Source of the DNA: Campylobacter suis
Lineage (GTDB): Bacteria; Campylobacterota; Campylobacteria; Campylobacterales; Campylobacteraceae
DNA: 64,000 nucleotides
Assembly: GCF_905120475.1 (NCBI RefSeq)
Contig: NZ_CAJHOE010000004.1
Span: 62,001 to 126,000, forward strand
Direction: 5' to 3'
Part shown: one piece after another, positions 1 to 8,289 of the stretch
How the letters are laid out: each line of letters opens with the position of its first letter
Position numbering within the stretch: the stretch's first letter is position 1
Translations under genes and position numbers: made by a program
Notes under the pieces: generated by a model
Seen by the model: the letters and a program-made list of their open reading frames with translations, nothing else
Told to the model about the DNA's origin: nothing
Databases searched by the model: none

Positions 1-2
1 AT

Positions 3-326
3 CATAGAAAGATTTTTGAAGCGGCTTATTCTTGTACAAAAAGTTTTCGCTATCCATTTTTAAAGCAAATTTATATGATGGAAACGCTTAGCGAAACGGA
101 GTTTGCACCAAGTTTTGGCGAAAATTTTATACCAAATGTATTTGTTGACATCACTCAATTTATGCAAAAAAAGCTTGAAATTATGCAAATTTATAAAAGC
201 GAGATAGCACCACATCCTTTTCCTAGAAGTCTTGAAAATTTAAAGGCACTTGCAACATTTAGAGCCGCAACAATGGGGGGGGTAGCGAGGGACTTTGGCT
301 TTTTGCCGAAAGTTTTATGCTATTAA
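3..326 (+). CDS. PIG-L family deacetylase, 3' part, frameshifted at poly-G
   Basis: The gene enters from outside the window; its frame is open from base 3. The visible C-terminal part has the PIG-L/LmbE pattern: SETEFAP, later APHPFPRS, then ENLKALATFRA. These zinc enzymes remove N-acetyl groups from sugars. After a run of eight G (275-282) the frame ends in the unrelated residues VARDFGFLPKVLCY. If the run held nine G (or six), the frame would instead read GSEGLWLFAESFMLLKEIR and stop at 338-340, overlapping the ptmE start as ATGA; AESFMLLKEIR is the expected PIG-L ending. So the version shown is out of frame at its last ~18 residues. Its place directly before ptmE suggests a role in tailoring legionaminic-type sugars. 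The family is fairly clear; the substrate is inferred. Confidence 0.75.
   Translation, partial: HRKIFEAAYSCTKSFRYPFLKQIYMMETLSETEFAPSFGENFIPNVFVDITQFMQKKLEIMQIYKSEIAPHPFPRSLENLKALATFRAATMGGVARDFGFLPKVLCY
275..282 (+). repeat. Poly-G(8) tract, likely phase-variation contingency tract
   Basis: Eight consecutive G lie inside the 3' end of the PIG-L coding sequence. It is the longest G or C homopolymer I found in the window. A length of 6 or 9 restores the family-like C-terminus, whereas 8 shifts frame. Long poly-G tracts in surface-glycan genes are the classic slipped-strand phase-variation device of Campylobacter. Confidence 0.75.
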
Positions 327-336
327 AGGAGATAAG

Positions 337-1383
337 ATGAGAAGTATAGAAAAGGTTAAAATCGCCACAAATACTACGATCAAAGATGCCTTGCGAGTCA
401 TAAATGATGGCGGCATACAAATAGCGCTTGTTGTTGATGAAAACGATAGACTTCTTGGCACTATAACAGATGGAGATATTAGACGCGGTATACTGGAGGG
501 GCTTGGGCTTGATAGTACGGTTGAAAGTATTATTTTTACTCATCCAACGATAGCAAAAATGAGCGACACGAAAGAGGAAATTTTGCGTGTTGCTATCTCA
601 AAAAAATTACATCAAATTCCTATCTTAGATGAGCTTGGAAGGGTTCTTGGGATACAAGATGTTCCAGAGCTTATAAAGCCAAAAGTTAAGCAAAATGAGG
701 TTGTGCTGATGGTTGGTGGGCTTGGCACAAGGCTTAGACCATTAACTGAAAACACACCAAAGCCTATGCTAAAGGTTGGTGGGAAGCCGATTATTCAGAC
801 TATAGTTGAGAGCTTTTTAAGCTATGGATATACAAATTTTACAATGTGTGTTAATTATAAATCCGAAATAATACGCGAACATTTTGGTGATGGAAGTCAT
901 TTTGGTGCAAGGATAAGATATGTTTTAGAGAGTAAGCGTATGGGAACAGCTGGTGCTCTTAGCCTTATTTTGGCGCCCCCAACAGAGCCATTTTTTGTTA
1001 TGAATGGAGATTTATTAACAAATATAAATTTTGAGCATCTTCATGATTTACATATGATAAATAACGCATATGCAACGATGTGCGTCAGGGAGTATGAGCA
1101 CACCATACCTTATGGAGTTGTAGATGTTAATAGCGGAAAAATTTTGGGTATAAAAGAAAAGCCGACACAGAGTTTTTTTGTAAGTGCTGGAATTTACATG
1201 CTTTCGCCTGATGTGCTTAGCTTTATTCCAAAGGATGAATTTTATGACATGCCAACACTTTTTGAGAAATTAATAAAAGAGCAAAAGATAGTTAGCTCGT
1301 TTCCTGTTAATGATTACTGGCTTGATATTGGTAGGATGGAGGAGTATAAAAGAGCTAACGAAGAATATGATGAGGTCTTTTGA
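337..1383 (+). CDS. ptmE: PtmE-like sugar-1-phosphate nucleotidyltransferase with CBS domains
   Basis: Predicted to make the GDP-activated amino sugar that starts legionaminic acid synthesis, as known for C. jejuni PtmE. Two CBS modules occupy about residues 8-120 (TITDGDIRRG lies in the first). A nucleotidyltransferase domain follows, with the signature GGLGTRLRP at 127-135 and KPM soon after. It is 348 residues long from this start. The frame is open further upstream, but ATG 337 is preceded by AAAGGAGATA, and the ATG would overlap the stop of the restored PIG-L frame. It is first in a tightly overlapping ptmE-F-B-A series in the same order as in C. jejuni, so the assignment is strong. Confidence 0.88.
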   Translation: MRSIEKVKIATNTTIKDALRVINDGGIQIALVVDENDRLLGTITDGDIRRGILEGLGLDSTVESIIFTHPTIAKMSDTKEEILRVAISKKLHQIPILDELGRVLGIQDVPELIKPKVKQNEVVLMVGGLGTRLRPLTENTPKPMLKVGGKPIIQTIVESFLSYGYTNFTMCVNYKSEIIREHFGDGSHFGARIRYVLESKRMGTAGALSLILAPPTEPFFVMNGDLLTNINFEHLHDLHMINNAYATMCVREYEHTIPYGVVDVNSGKILGIKEKPTQSFFVSAGIYMLSPDVLSFIPKDEFYDMPTLFEKLIKEQKIVSSFPVNDYWLDIGRMEEYKRANEEYDEVF

Positions 1384-2315
1384 TGCGCGCTCTTATAGTT
1401 GGTTTTGGCTCTATCGGACGCAGACACTACGATGTTTTGCTGGCTCTTAAAAAATTTAGTAAAATCGACCTTGTAACTTCGCAAAAAGAGCTCTTGCTTA
1501 ACGATCAAGTAACGACAATTTATGAGAGCTTAGATGATGTTTTGCTTAGTGAGTATGAGTACTTTCTCATCGCCACGCCAACAGCTCTACACCAACGCCA
1601 GCTTAAGTTTATAGATGATAGAGTGAGCGGTAAGTGCATTTTTTGTGAAAAACCATTGTTTGAGAAATTTTATGACCTTAAAGCAAAAAATGATATTTTT
1701 GTAGGGTATGTTTTGCGCTATCATCCTTTGATATTAAAAACAAAAGAGCTTTTGTTTGGCGAAAAAATTTTAAGCGCAAATATAAAATGTGCTCAGTATC
1801 TGCCGACATGGAGGGCTGGCGACTACACCCAGTGTTATAGTTCAAAAAGGGAGCTTGGCGGTGGTGTTTTGCTTGATCTTAGCCATGAGATAGACTATGC
1901 CTTGTGGTTTTTTGGAGAGTTTGATGAGATAAAAAGTTTTAACTCTAAAATTTCAGATCTAAAAATAACTTCAGATGATATAGCTGTGATTTTAGCTCGT
2001 GCTGGTAGTACTTTTGTTAGCATGCAAGTTGATTACATATCTAAGCTAACGCATAGACAAATTTTTATCGATACTCAAGAATTTAGTATTTTTATTGATC
2101 TTATCAAAAATGAATTGATAAAAAAGGATAAAGAGGGTTTTGAAGAAAAAACAAGTGTAGTTTTAGAGCGAAATGATATGTTTAAGTCAATGCATTTAGA
2201 TATCTTAGGTGATCGCAAAAATGTATGCACATTTGAGCAAGCGATGAGTGTTATGAGAGTTATTAAGAGTGTACAGGAGCAAAATGATGGAAGTTTTATG
2301 CACGATATGTGCTAG
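1383..2315 (+). CDS. ptmF: PtmF-like Gfo/Idh/MocA-type oxidoreductase
   Basis: NAD(P)-binding oxidoreductase-type protein with an N-terminal Rossmann motif GFGSIGRRH (residues 7-15) and a FCEKPLF segment typical of Gfo/Idh/MocA enzymes, where the EKP lysine is usually catalytic. In C. jejuni the gene at this position (ptmF) belongs to the GDP-sugar branch of legionaminic acid synthesis; its exact step is less certain than its neighbours'. ATG 1383 shares one base with the ptmE stop (a TTG three bases upstream is also possible). The 3' end overlaps ptmB by about 30 bases, indicating translational coupling. Confidence 0.8.
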   Translation: MRALIVGFGSIGRRHYDVLLALKKFSKIDLVTSQKELLLNDQVTTIYESLDDVLLSEYEYFLIATPTALHQRQLKFIDDRVSGKCIFCEKPLFEKFYDLKAKNDIFVGYVLRYHPLILKTKELLFGEKILSANIKCAQYLPTWRAGDYTQCYSSKRELGGGVLLDLSHEIDYALWFFGEFDEIKSFNSKISDLKITSDDIAVILARAGSTFVSMQVDYISKLTHRQIFIDTQEFSIFIDLIKNELIKKDKEGFEEKTSVVLERNDMFKSMHLDILGDRKNVCTFEQAMSVMRVIKSVQEQNDGSFMHDMC

Positions 2316-2991
2316 GGGTGGCAGTAAAGGTGTTAAAAATAAAAATATCCGAGAACTTTACGGAAAACCGCTTATTGCCTATACGATAGAGCAGGCGCTT
2401 GATAGTAAAATTTTTAACCACATAGTTGTTAGTACTGACAGTGATGCTATAGCTGAAGTTGCTGTAAAGTATGGTGCTGAAGTCTTTTTTAAACGAGATG
2501 AACATATGGCTAGTGATACAGCTGGTAAGCTTGAGGTTATCCGTGATGCTTTGATTAAAAGTGAAGCACATTACGCAGTAAAATTTGATCATCATATAGA
2601 CCTTGATGCTACAGCTCCGCTTAGAGATGTAAGTGATATTGTGCTTGCTTACGAGCAGTTTTTAAAAGATGATAATGACAACCTAATAACCGCTATGCCA
2701 AGTAGAAGAAGCCCATATTTTAACCTTGTTGAGCTTAGCAAAGATGGTCGCGTCGTTCTTTCAAAAAGCTTAGAAAGTGCCATTGTAAGAAGACAAGATG
2801 CGCCAAAAAGCTTTGATATGAATGCGTCTATTTATATCTGGAAAAGAGAAATTTTGCTTACTTGCGATAGTTTATTTTTGCCAAAAACTGGACTTTATGT
2901 TATGCCTGAAGATAGATCGATTGACATAGACAATGAGCTTGATTTTAAATTTGTAGAGTTTATTATGGGAGAGAAAAATGCTAAAAGATAA
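2284..2991 (+). CDS. ptmB: CMP-legionaminic acid synthetase
   Basis: Cytidylyltransferase that couples CTP to legionaminic acid, the last step before transfer to flagellin in the cytoplasm. The N-terminus carries the NeuA/KdsB-type nucleotide-binding signature ICARGGSKG followed by KNIREL and GKPLIAYTI. The length, about 235 residues, is normal. The frame is open further upstream; ATG 2284 was chosen because AGGAG lies a few bases before it and the homologous start is MEVLCTI (ATG 2287 is equally possible). It overlaps ptmF upstream and ptmA downstream by 14 bases. Called LegF in pathway nomenclature. Confidence 0.87.
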   Translation: MMEVLCTICARGGSKGVKNKNIRELYGKPLIAYTIEQALDSKIFNHIVVSTDSDAIAEVAVKYGAEVFFKRDEHMASDTAGKLEVIRDALIKSEAHYAVKFDHHIDLDATAPLRDVSDIVLAYEQFLKDDNDNLITAMPSRRSPYFNLVELSKDGRVVLSKSLESAIVRRQDAPKSFDMNASIYIWKREILLTCDSLFLPKTGLYVMPEDRSIDIDNELDFKFVEFIMGEKNAKR

Positions 2992-3748
2992 AGTGGTTGT
3001 AGTCACTGGCGGAGCTGGTTTGATAGGCAAAGAATTTGTAAAAGCTATTGTAAAAAACTCAGCCATTGCTATCATAGCAGACATTAATATACAAACCGCA
3101 GAGCAAGTAGCACATCAGTTAAGCAATGAATTAAAAAGTGAAAATATAGATTTTTGTGAGTTAAACATAATATCAAAAGATAGCATAAACGAGTGTATAA
3201 AAAAAGTTACACAAAAGTATGGTAAAATCGACGCTGTCATAAATTCAGCATACCCGCGCACTAAAAATTACGGTAGGCATTTTTTTGATGTTGAGTATGA
3301 GGACTTTACAGAAATTTTAAATTTAAACTTAGGCGGGTACTTTCTTGTTTCGCAACAGTTTGCTAAATTTTTTAGCCTACAAGGTTATGGTAATATTATA
3401 AATATCAGTTCAATTTACGGCGTTGTCGCACCTAGATTTGAAATTTATGAAGGCACTCAGATGACAACACCGATCGAGTACGCTGCCATAAAATCAGCTT
3501 TGCTTCATATCACAAAATATATGGCAAAATATTTTAAAGGATTAAACATTAGAGTAAATTGCATTACTCCAGGTGGCATACTTGATGCTCAACCGCAAAG
3601 TTTTTTAGATAATTATAAAAGCTTTTGTTCTAGCAAAGGTATGCTTGATGCGCAAGATTTGTGCGGAGCACTTGTATTTTTACTGAGTGATGAGAGCAGG
3701 TTTGTTAATGGACAAAATATCATAGTTGACGATGGCTTTAGTTTGTAG
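2978..3748 (+). CDS. ptmA: PtmA-like short-chain dehydrogenase/reductase
   Basis: SDR-family enzyme of 256 residues, with the cofactor motif TGGAGLIG near residues 10-17, the serine-containing NISSIYG stretch, and the catalytic YAAIK (Y168, K172). In C. jejuni ptmA is needed for flagellar glycan biosynthesis in the legionaminic acid pathway. It is the last gene of this overlapping cluster; about 45 bases separate it from the next gene, which has its own promoter-like sequence. Family assignment is certain; the exact substrate is inferred from position. Confidence 0.83.
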   Translation: MLKDKVVVVTGGAGLIGKEFVKAIVKNSAIAIIADINIQTAEQVAHQLSNELKSENIDFCELNIISKDSINECIKKVTQKYGKIDAVINSAYPRTKNYGRHFFDVEYEDFTEILNLNLGGYFLVSQQFAKFFSLQGYGNIINISSIYGVVAPRFEIYEGTQMTTPIEYAAIKSALLHITKYMAKYFKGLNIRVNCITPGGILDAQPQSFLDNYKSFCSSKGMLDAQDLCGALVFLLSDESRFVNGQNIIVDDGFSL

Positions 3749-3762
3749 GCAGAGTTTTTTGG

Positions 3763-3768
3763 TATAAT
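3763..3768 (+). promoter_or_regulatory. Sigma70 -10 element for the quinone reductase gene
   Basis: A perfect TATAAT preceded by a T-rich stretch, 25 bases before the ATG at 3794 and just after the ptmA stop. An AAAGGAG ribosome site follows. This layout matches Campylobacter sigma70 promoters, which lack a strong -35. Confidence 0.6.
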
Positions 3769-3793
3769 TTGTTAAAAATTTAAAGGAGCAAAG

Positions 3794-4342
3794 ATGAAAA
3801 CAGTTGTTGTATTTTCACATCCGTATTTTGAGCGTTCAAAGGTAAATAAGGCACTCTTAAAAGTTGCAAAAGATACTTTAGGCTCTGAAAATGTAAGGTT
3901 TTTAGATGAAATTTATGGCGAAAAGACCAAAAGTTTTGATATAGCAAAAGAGCAGAAATTTTTAGAAAGCGCAGATCGTATAATTTTTCAGTTTCCACTA
4001 TATTTTTATGCAACGCCAGCTATTTTAAAGGCATATTTGGATGAGGTTTTTACTTATGGCTGGGCGTATGGAAGTACTGGTGTGCTAACTGGAAAAGATG
4101 TTCAAGTTGCAGTTAGTGTCGGCGGAACGATAGCTGATTATTCAAAATTTGGTAGAGCAAAGCATGATATGAGCGAAATTTTAGCTCCTTTTGAAGCTTC
4201 GATGAATTATTGTGGCATGGATTTTGGTGAGCCTTTTGTGGTAGATGATTCATCAAATATCAGTGATGAGCGCCTTAATGAGTGTTGTGAAATATATAAA
4301 AAGCTTTTGAAAAATGAGGATTGGAAGGAAGCTTTGGATTGA
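3794..4342 (+). CDS. NAD(P)H-dependent flavodoxin-fold oxidoreductase
   Basis: A 182-residue protein resembling the KefF/MdaB/NQO family of FMN or FAD quinone reductases. It begins VVVFSHPYFERSKVNKAL, the phosphate-binding loop of this fold, and has the FQFPLYFYATPAILKAYLDEVF segment typical of these enzymes (split here as FQFPLYFY plus PAILKAYLDEVF). It probably reduces quinones by two electrons in the cytoplasm. ATG 3794 has a clear AAAGGAG site. The stop overlaps the TTG start of mqnA, so the two are co-transcribed; a quinone-related role would fit that neighbour. Confidence 0.75.
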   Translation: MKTVVVFSHPYFERSKVNKALLKVAKDTLGSENVRFLDEIYGEKTKSFDIAKEQKFLESADRIIFQFPLYFYATPAILKAYLDEVFTYGWAYGSTGVLTGKDVQVAVSVGGTIADYSKFGRAKHDMSEILAPFEASMNYCGMDFGEPFVVDDSSNISDERLNECCEIYKKLLKNEDWKEALD

Positions 4343-5016
4343 AATTTGGTAAGATAGACTATCTAAATTTATTACCATTTCATGTTTTTTTAAAGCGTTC
4401 GCCACTTCAAAGTTATGTTAAAAAAGCCATAGAACACAAAAAGGGTGTGCCAAGTAAGCTAAATGGTGCACTCTGTCGCCGTCAAATAGATGCAGCCGTC
4501 ATCTCAAGTATAGAGAGTCGCCGTGTAAAATATAAAAAACTAAATTTTGGCATTGTTGCAAAAAAGAGTGTAAAAAGTGTTTTAGTTCGTAAAAATAGTC
4601 TAAGTAAGCTTGATAGCGCAAGCGCCAGCTCAAATATGCTTTCTAAAATTTTAGGACTAAAAGGCGAAGTGCTAATTGGCGATAGAGCTTTGAGAGCATA
4701 TATTAATGAAGGTAGCGAAAATTTTTATGATATGGGTGAAATCTGGCACAAAAAACAGGGTTTGCCATTTGTTTTTGGTCGTTTTTGTTATATAAAAAAT
4801 GGCTCAACTTATGAGAAGCTGGTTAATAGCTTTTTATCAAAAAATATAAAAATCCCTCGCTATATACTTGAAAAGTATTCAAAAACTAGACAAATTTCTC
4901 CTGAAAATATCAGATGGTATCTGAAGTTTATCAGCTATAAAATGGGTAAAAAAGAGCAAAAAGCACTGAGAATTTTTATACAAAAGGCACGAGAGCTTAG
5001 GTTTGATCCAAGTTAG
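4339..5016 (+). CDS. mqnA: Chorismate dehydratase of the futalosine menaquinone pathway
   Basis: MqnA converts chorismate to 3-enolpyruvylbenzoate, the first step of futalosine-route menaquinone synthesis used by Campylobacter. The protein opens KFGKIDYLNLLPFHVF, matching the family's substrate-binding-protein-like fold, and carries the characteristic AAVISSIESRR region and the later IGDRALRAY segment. The chosen start is TTG 4339, which overlaps the upstream stop and has GGAAG before it; an in-frame TTG at 4321 lies inside the upstream gene and would add six unlikely residues. The length, 225 residues, is slightly short but complete. Confidence 0.85.
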   Translation: MKFGKIDYLNLLPFHVFLKRSPLQSYVKKAIEHKKGVPSKLNGALCRRQIDAAVISSIESRRVKYKKLNFGIVAKKSVKSVLVRKNSLSKLDSASASSNMLSKILGLKGEVLIGDRALRAYINEGSENFYDMGEIWHKKQGLPFVFGRFCYIKNGSTYEKLVNSFLSKNIKIPRYILEKYSKTRQISPENIRWYLKFISYKMGKKEQKALRIFIQKARELRFDPS

Positions 5017-5094
5017 TATACTGAATTCCAATTTGTCGCAGGTAGCAAGGATAAGCTTTATAGTTAAAAAAGTTGAAGTCTAAAAGCAAATAGA

Positions 5095-5192
5095 TGGCGA
5101 GAGGATGAGAGAATCGAACTCCCCGCGAAACGGTCAACCGCCCCGCCATCGGATTTGAAGTCCGTGAGCACCACCAGATTACTTTATCCTCC
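5095..5192 (-). tRNA. selC: tRNA-Sec, anticodon TCA
   Basis: Read on the minus strand, the sequence starts GGAGGAT and ends ATCCTCTCG followed by an encoded CCA (plus-strand TGG at 5095-5097). It has the CTTCAAA anticodon loop (anticodon TCA, plus-strand 5156-5158), a long extra arm GGCGGGGCGG...CCGTTTCGC, and a T loop GTTCGAT. The length of about 98 bases and the unusually long variable arm identify the selenocysteine tRNA. The exact 3' end is uncertain because pairing leaves one extra unpaired base before CCA. No selenoprotein gene is evident in the window. Confidence 0.9.
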
Positions 5193-5275
5193 GCATGTTT
5201 GGCTATTTTACCAAATTTTATATAAATTTTAGTCTAGTTTTATTAAAATCTTTAAAATTTTAAAAAGGCGTAGAT

Positions 5276-5845
5276 ATTTTTAGAGTATTTTTATCACTTT
5301 TATCACTATTTTTTACTGGTTGCCTTAGTGTTTTAATGCCAGCTTCAAATGCGATAAATGTGTATGACATATACTCTGTTTCATGCGATGAGCGCGATAT
5401 AGGTTCTATAACAAACGACAAATACATACAAAGCAAAATTCGCTCAAAAATTCTTTTTACAAAAGGTTTAAGTAGTTTTGATATAGAAGTTGAGGTCTTT
5501 TACGGCGAAGTTTATCTGCTTGGTTTAGTTCAAAGCGATGGATTTAAAAATGTACTTTTACAGCTTGCAAAAGATACTGCTGGTGTTAGAAAAGTGCACG
5601 AATATATCAGGATAAAGCAGGCAAATTATCCTTGTTCAAGCACTAAAATTTTAGCAAATTTAAAAGCAAATTTATTTAGCGATAGCTCTGTTAAATCAAC
5701 AAATGTCCGCATAGGAGTTGTTGGCTGTGATGTTGTGTTTAGTGGCATCGTGGCGACACATGAGTATGAAAAGCACGCCATTTGGTATGCAAAACATATA
5801 GATGGCGTTGCTGATGTGTATTCTTTTTTAAGAGTGCTTCGCTAA
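5276..5845 (+). CDS. BON-domain lipoprotein (possible ATT start)
   Basis: Periplasmic BON (OsmY-like) protein, likely a lipoprotein. The frame upstream of ATG 5336 encodes FRVFLSLLSLFFTGC, a signal peptide with a lipobox ending TGC (Cys codon at 5321-5323). No ATG, GTG or TTG lies in frame before it; the only plausible initiator is ATT 5276, about seven bases after AAGG at 5265-5268, and the next upstream stop is TAA 5261. Starting at ATG 5336 would remove the signal. Two BON-like halves follow (FDIEVEVFYGEVYLLG and VRIGVVGCDVVFSGIV). It converges on and overlaps by four bases the end of the RND gene, suggesting an envelope role beside Mla. The start is uncertain. Confidence 0.7.
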   Translation: MFRVFLSLLSLFFTGCLSVLMPASNAINVYDIYSVSCDERDIGSITNDKYIQSKIRSKILFTKGLSSFDIEVEVFYGEVYLLGLVQSDGFKNVLLQLAKDTAGVRKVHEYIRIKQANYPCSSTKILANLKANLFSDSSVKSTNVRIGVVGCDVVFSGIVATHEYEKHAIWYAKHIDGVADVYSFLRVLR

Positions 5846-8289
5846 TTTTTTTTACAAAAGCTAGCAAGCAGTGCAGGCTGTAAAACTAGTGCACAGATAA
5901 GCATTAGTGCCATTACAAGGTCTGTTAAAAGCCCAAAATATATAGTCGGTATAAAGTTGCTACTCATCATAACGCTAAAACCCAAAAATATAGTAAATGA
6001 TGTGTAATACATAGCATAGCCTATGCTAGCATGCGAAGCTTTGATAGCCTGAGTAACGCTTTTTGAAAGTAGCTCTAATCTAAACCTGTGCATGTAGTGT
6101 ATAATGTCATCTACTCCTATGCCTATGCTTATAGCCGCAATCGTTATACTCATCATATCAAGTGCAATTCCAAAAATTCCCATAATGCCAAAAAGAACAC
6201 AAAGTGGTATGAGATTTGTGATGATTGCGATTAGTGCAAATTTTATACTTTTAAAAATAAAGCAAAATAACACAAAAAGCAGCCCAATGCTTATGGCTAG
6301 AGTGTCAGTTTGAGAGCTTACCAGATTTAAAAGCATGTTGTTGTAAAGTACCATCATTCCAGCTACTGTTACCTTAACCCCATCATCTTTTAAAAGCTCG
6401 TGTAGATTTTCATTTAGCTCTTTTATAAATTTATCCCGCCTTAAATTTTCATCACTATCAGTTATGCGAAGTACAAAGCGAAGCTCGTTTTCGTCGATAT
6501 TTACATAAGGATTAAGTAGTATATTTTTATACTCATCTGGAAGTTTTTCATACATAGCTGAAAGTAAAAAGTCATCTACTTCACCGCCATTTAGCTCTCT
6601 AATAACCGCTGTTAGTGTTGCCAAAGAGCTTACAGAACCTACAAAATCTTGCTCTTTTAAAAACTTATGTGTCTTTTCAGCAACCCTTGTTTTATAGCTA
6701 TCAAACCAGTATTTTGTCTGAGCTGCTTGTTCGATAAATTCTTGTTCAAACTCATCAAATTCATCTTTTTTAGGCTCATCTTTTTGGTTTTGCTCAAATT
6801 TGATGATGATATCAAGCGGTATCGTTCCACCTAAGTTTTCATCTATAACTTGCATACCTTGCCTAATCTGCGTATCTTTTTTAAAGTAGCCAATAAAGCT
6901 ATTTTCAACTTTAAGCTGAGTGATACCATATACTCCAAAACATAGCGCGATTAGTGAAAATGCATAGACTAAACTGCGTTTTTGCAGTGCAAAATTTGCA
7001 CAAATTTTTGTAAAACTGAAACTTTTTTCAAAGCTATTAACTGGCGGTATCTTTTTTAAATTTACAAGTATCGTTGCAAATATAACAAATGCTACAAACA
7101 GCGTAACTGCTATGCCTGCACTCATCATCACGCCAAGCATTATGACAGGTTTTATATCTGCGCTCATAAGTGAAGCAAAGCCAACTATCGTTGTAAAGAT
7201 CGCCCAAAAACTAGGCTTTGCCTTGTCTCGAAGTGTTAGATATATCAGTGCTTTTTGGCTAAAATGTGAGTGCTTTTGATAAAATTCACGGTAAGTTACT
7301 ATAAGATGTATCACAACTGAGATGGTGATGATTAGAACTAGGGCAATATAGTTTGAGCTAATGACTGTTATCTCCCAGCCAAAAAGTCCAAAAAGTCCGC
7401 TTGATATAATAGCACTTATAACGCAGATAAAAAGTGGCAAAACCACCCAGCGAATTTGTCTAAAAAATAGCCATAAACAAATCGCAAGCAACAAAGCAAC
7501 ACTGATACCGTAAGTCGCAAGGTCATTTTTTACAAAACTTATCATATCATCAGCGATCATGTTTGCGCCACCTAAAAATAGCTGATTTTCACTATTTTTA
7601 AATTTTTTAATCGTACTTTTTATATTCTCAAGCCCAGCGTGCTCTTTTGCTCGTAAAATATCCCTATATGCCTTAAATTCAGCCTGCACATTTGTTAGGT
7701 CTATTTTTTGAGTGCTATTTATCGTACCGTTTTGTTCTAGAGCAAGAAGCTCATTTCTTTTATTTAAAAGCTCAAAATAGCGCTTATCATCTTTTAGGTT
7801 TAGTACTATTGCTGTTGTTTTTAGGTCTTTGCTTATCAAATTTGCACTATAAATCGGGCTATTTTTAAACTCATTTTTGGCTAAAGTGATGTTTATGCCG
7901 GCATCTTTAAGAGTTGGTGTGTGGTTAAGGATATTGGTTATTGAGCCAGTAACACTCTTTAAAAGCGGGACATTTGTGATATTTGTAACACTAGAGATTA
8001 GATCGTTTTTTGCAAATTCTCTGCTTATATCTTCAATAAATTTAAGATTTTTTGGCAAAAACATATCATCTGCTGGAGTGTAAGTTACAACAAGAAAATT
8101 TTGTGATGTATAGCGTTTGTTTATATCTCGCCAAATTTCAAGGTCTTTATCGTGTTCAAGAAGCAGTGTTTCAGATGATGCATCAACTTCAAGATTTTTT
8201 GAAAAATAGCCAAAAAAGCCCGTTAATACAAGCATTATGCATAAAACGAGCTTTGAGTTTGTTAGTATAAATTTAAAGATTTTTTTCAA
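5842..8289 (-). CDS. RND superfamily (MMPL/HpnN-like) transporter of the Mla operon
   Basis: An 815-residue inner-membrane protein. It has an N-terminal membrane segment, a large periplasmic loop (about 40-250), a bundle of membrane segments (about 255-420) with sterol-sensing-domain character, a second loop (about 450-640) and a final bundle (about 650-800). This is the two-fold RND plan, and ISIGIGVDDIIHYMHRF in the second half is a typical family stretch. The start is TTG 8289, overlapping the mlaC stop as TTGA. With mlaC and mlaA upstream, it likely moves phospholipid between membranes, in place of the MlaFEDB ABC complex. The same three-gene set exists in C. jejuni (Cj1371-Cj1373 region). 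Confidence 0.82.
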   Translation of the reverse strand: MKKIFKFILTNSKLVLCIMLVLTGFFGYFSKNLEVDASSETLLLEHDKDLEIWRDINKRYTSQNFLVVTYTPADDMFLPKNLKFIEDISREFAKNDLISSVTNITNVPLLKSVTGSITNILNHTPTLKDAGINITLAKNEFKNSPIYSANLISKDLKTTAIVLNLKDDKRYFELLNKRNELLALEQNGTINSTQKIDLTNVQAEFKAYRDILRAKEHAGLENIKSTIKKFKNSENQLFLGGANMIADDMISFVKNDLATYGISVALLLAICLWLFFRQIRWVVLPLFICVISAIISSGLFGLFGWEITVISSNYIALVLIITISVVIHLIVTYREFYQKHSHFSQKALIYLTLRDKAKPSFWAIFTTIVGFASLMSADIKPVIMLGVMMSAGIAVTLFVAFVIFATILVNLKKIPPVNSFEKSFSFTKICANFALQKRSLVYAFSLIALCFGVYGITQLKVENSFIGYFKKDTQIRQGMQVIDENLGGTIPLDIIIKFEQNQKDEPKKDEFDEFEQEFIEQAAQTKYWFDSYKTRVAEKTHKFLKEQDFVGSVSSLATLTAVIRELNGGEVDDFLLSAMYEKLPDEYKNILLNPYVNIDENELRFVLRITDSDENLRRDKFIKELNENLHELLKDDGVKVTVAGMMVLYNNMLLNLVSSQTDTLAISIGLLFVLFCFIFKSIKFALIAIITNLIPLCVLFGIMGIFGIALDMMSITIAAISIGIGVDDIIHYMHRFRLELLSKSVTQAIKASHASIGYAMYYTSFTIFLGFSVMMSSNFIPTIYFGLLTDLVMALMLICALVLQPALLASFCKKN

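Noticed and set aside
295-336. Longer N-terminus for ptmE
   Set aside because: The additional residues are an out-of-frame reading of the PIG-L tail; ATG 337 has the ribosome site and family-like start.
5017-5275. Integrated element beside tRNA-Sec
   Set aside because: No integrase, no direct repeat of the tRNA end and no change in base use were seen.
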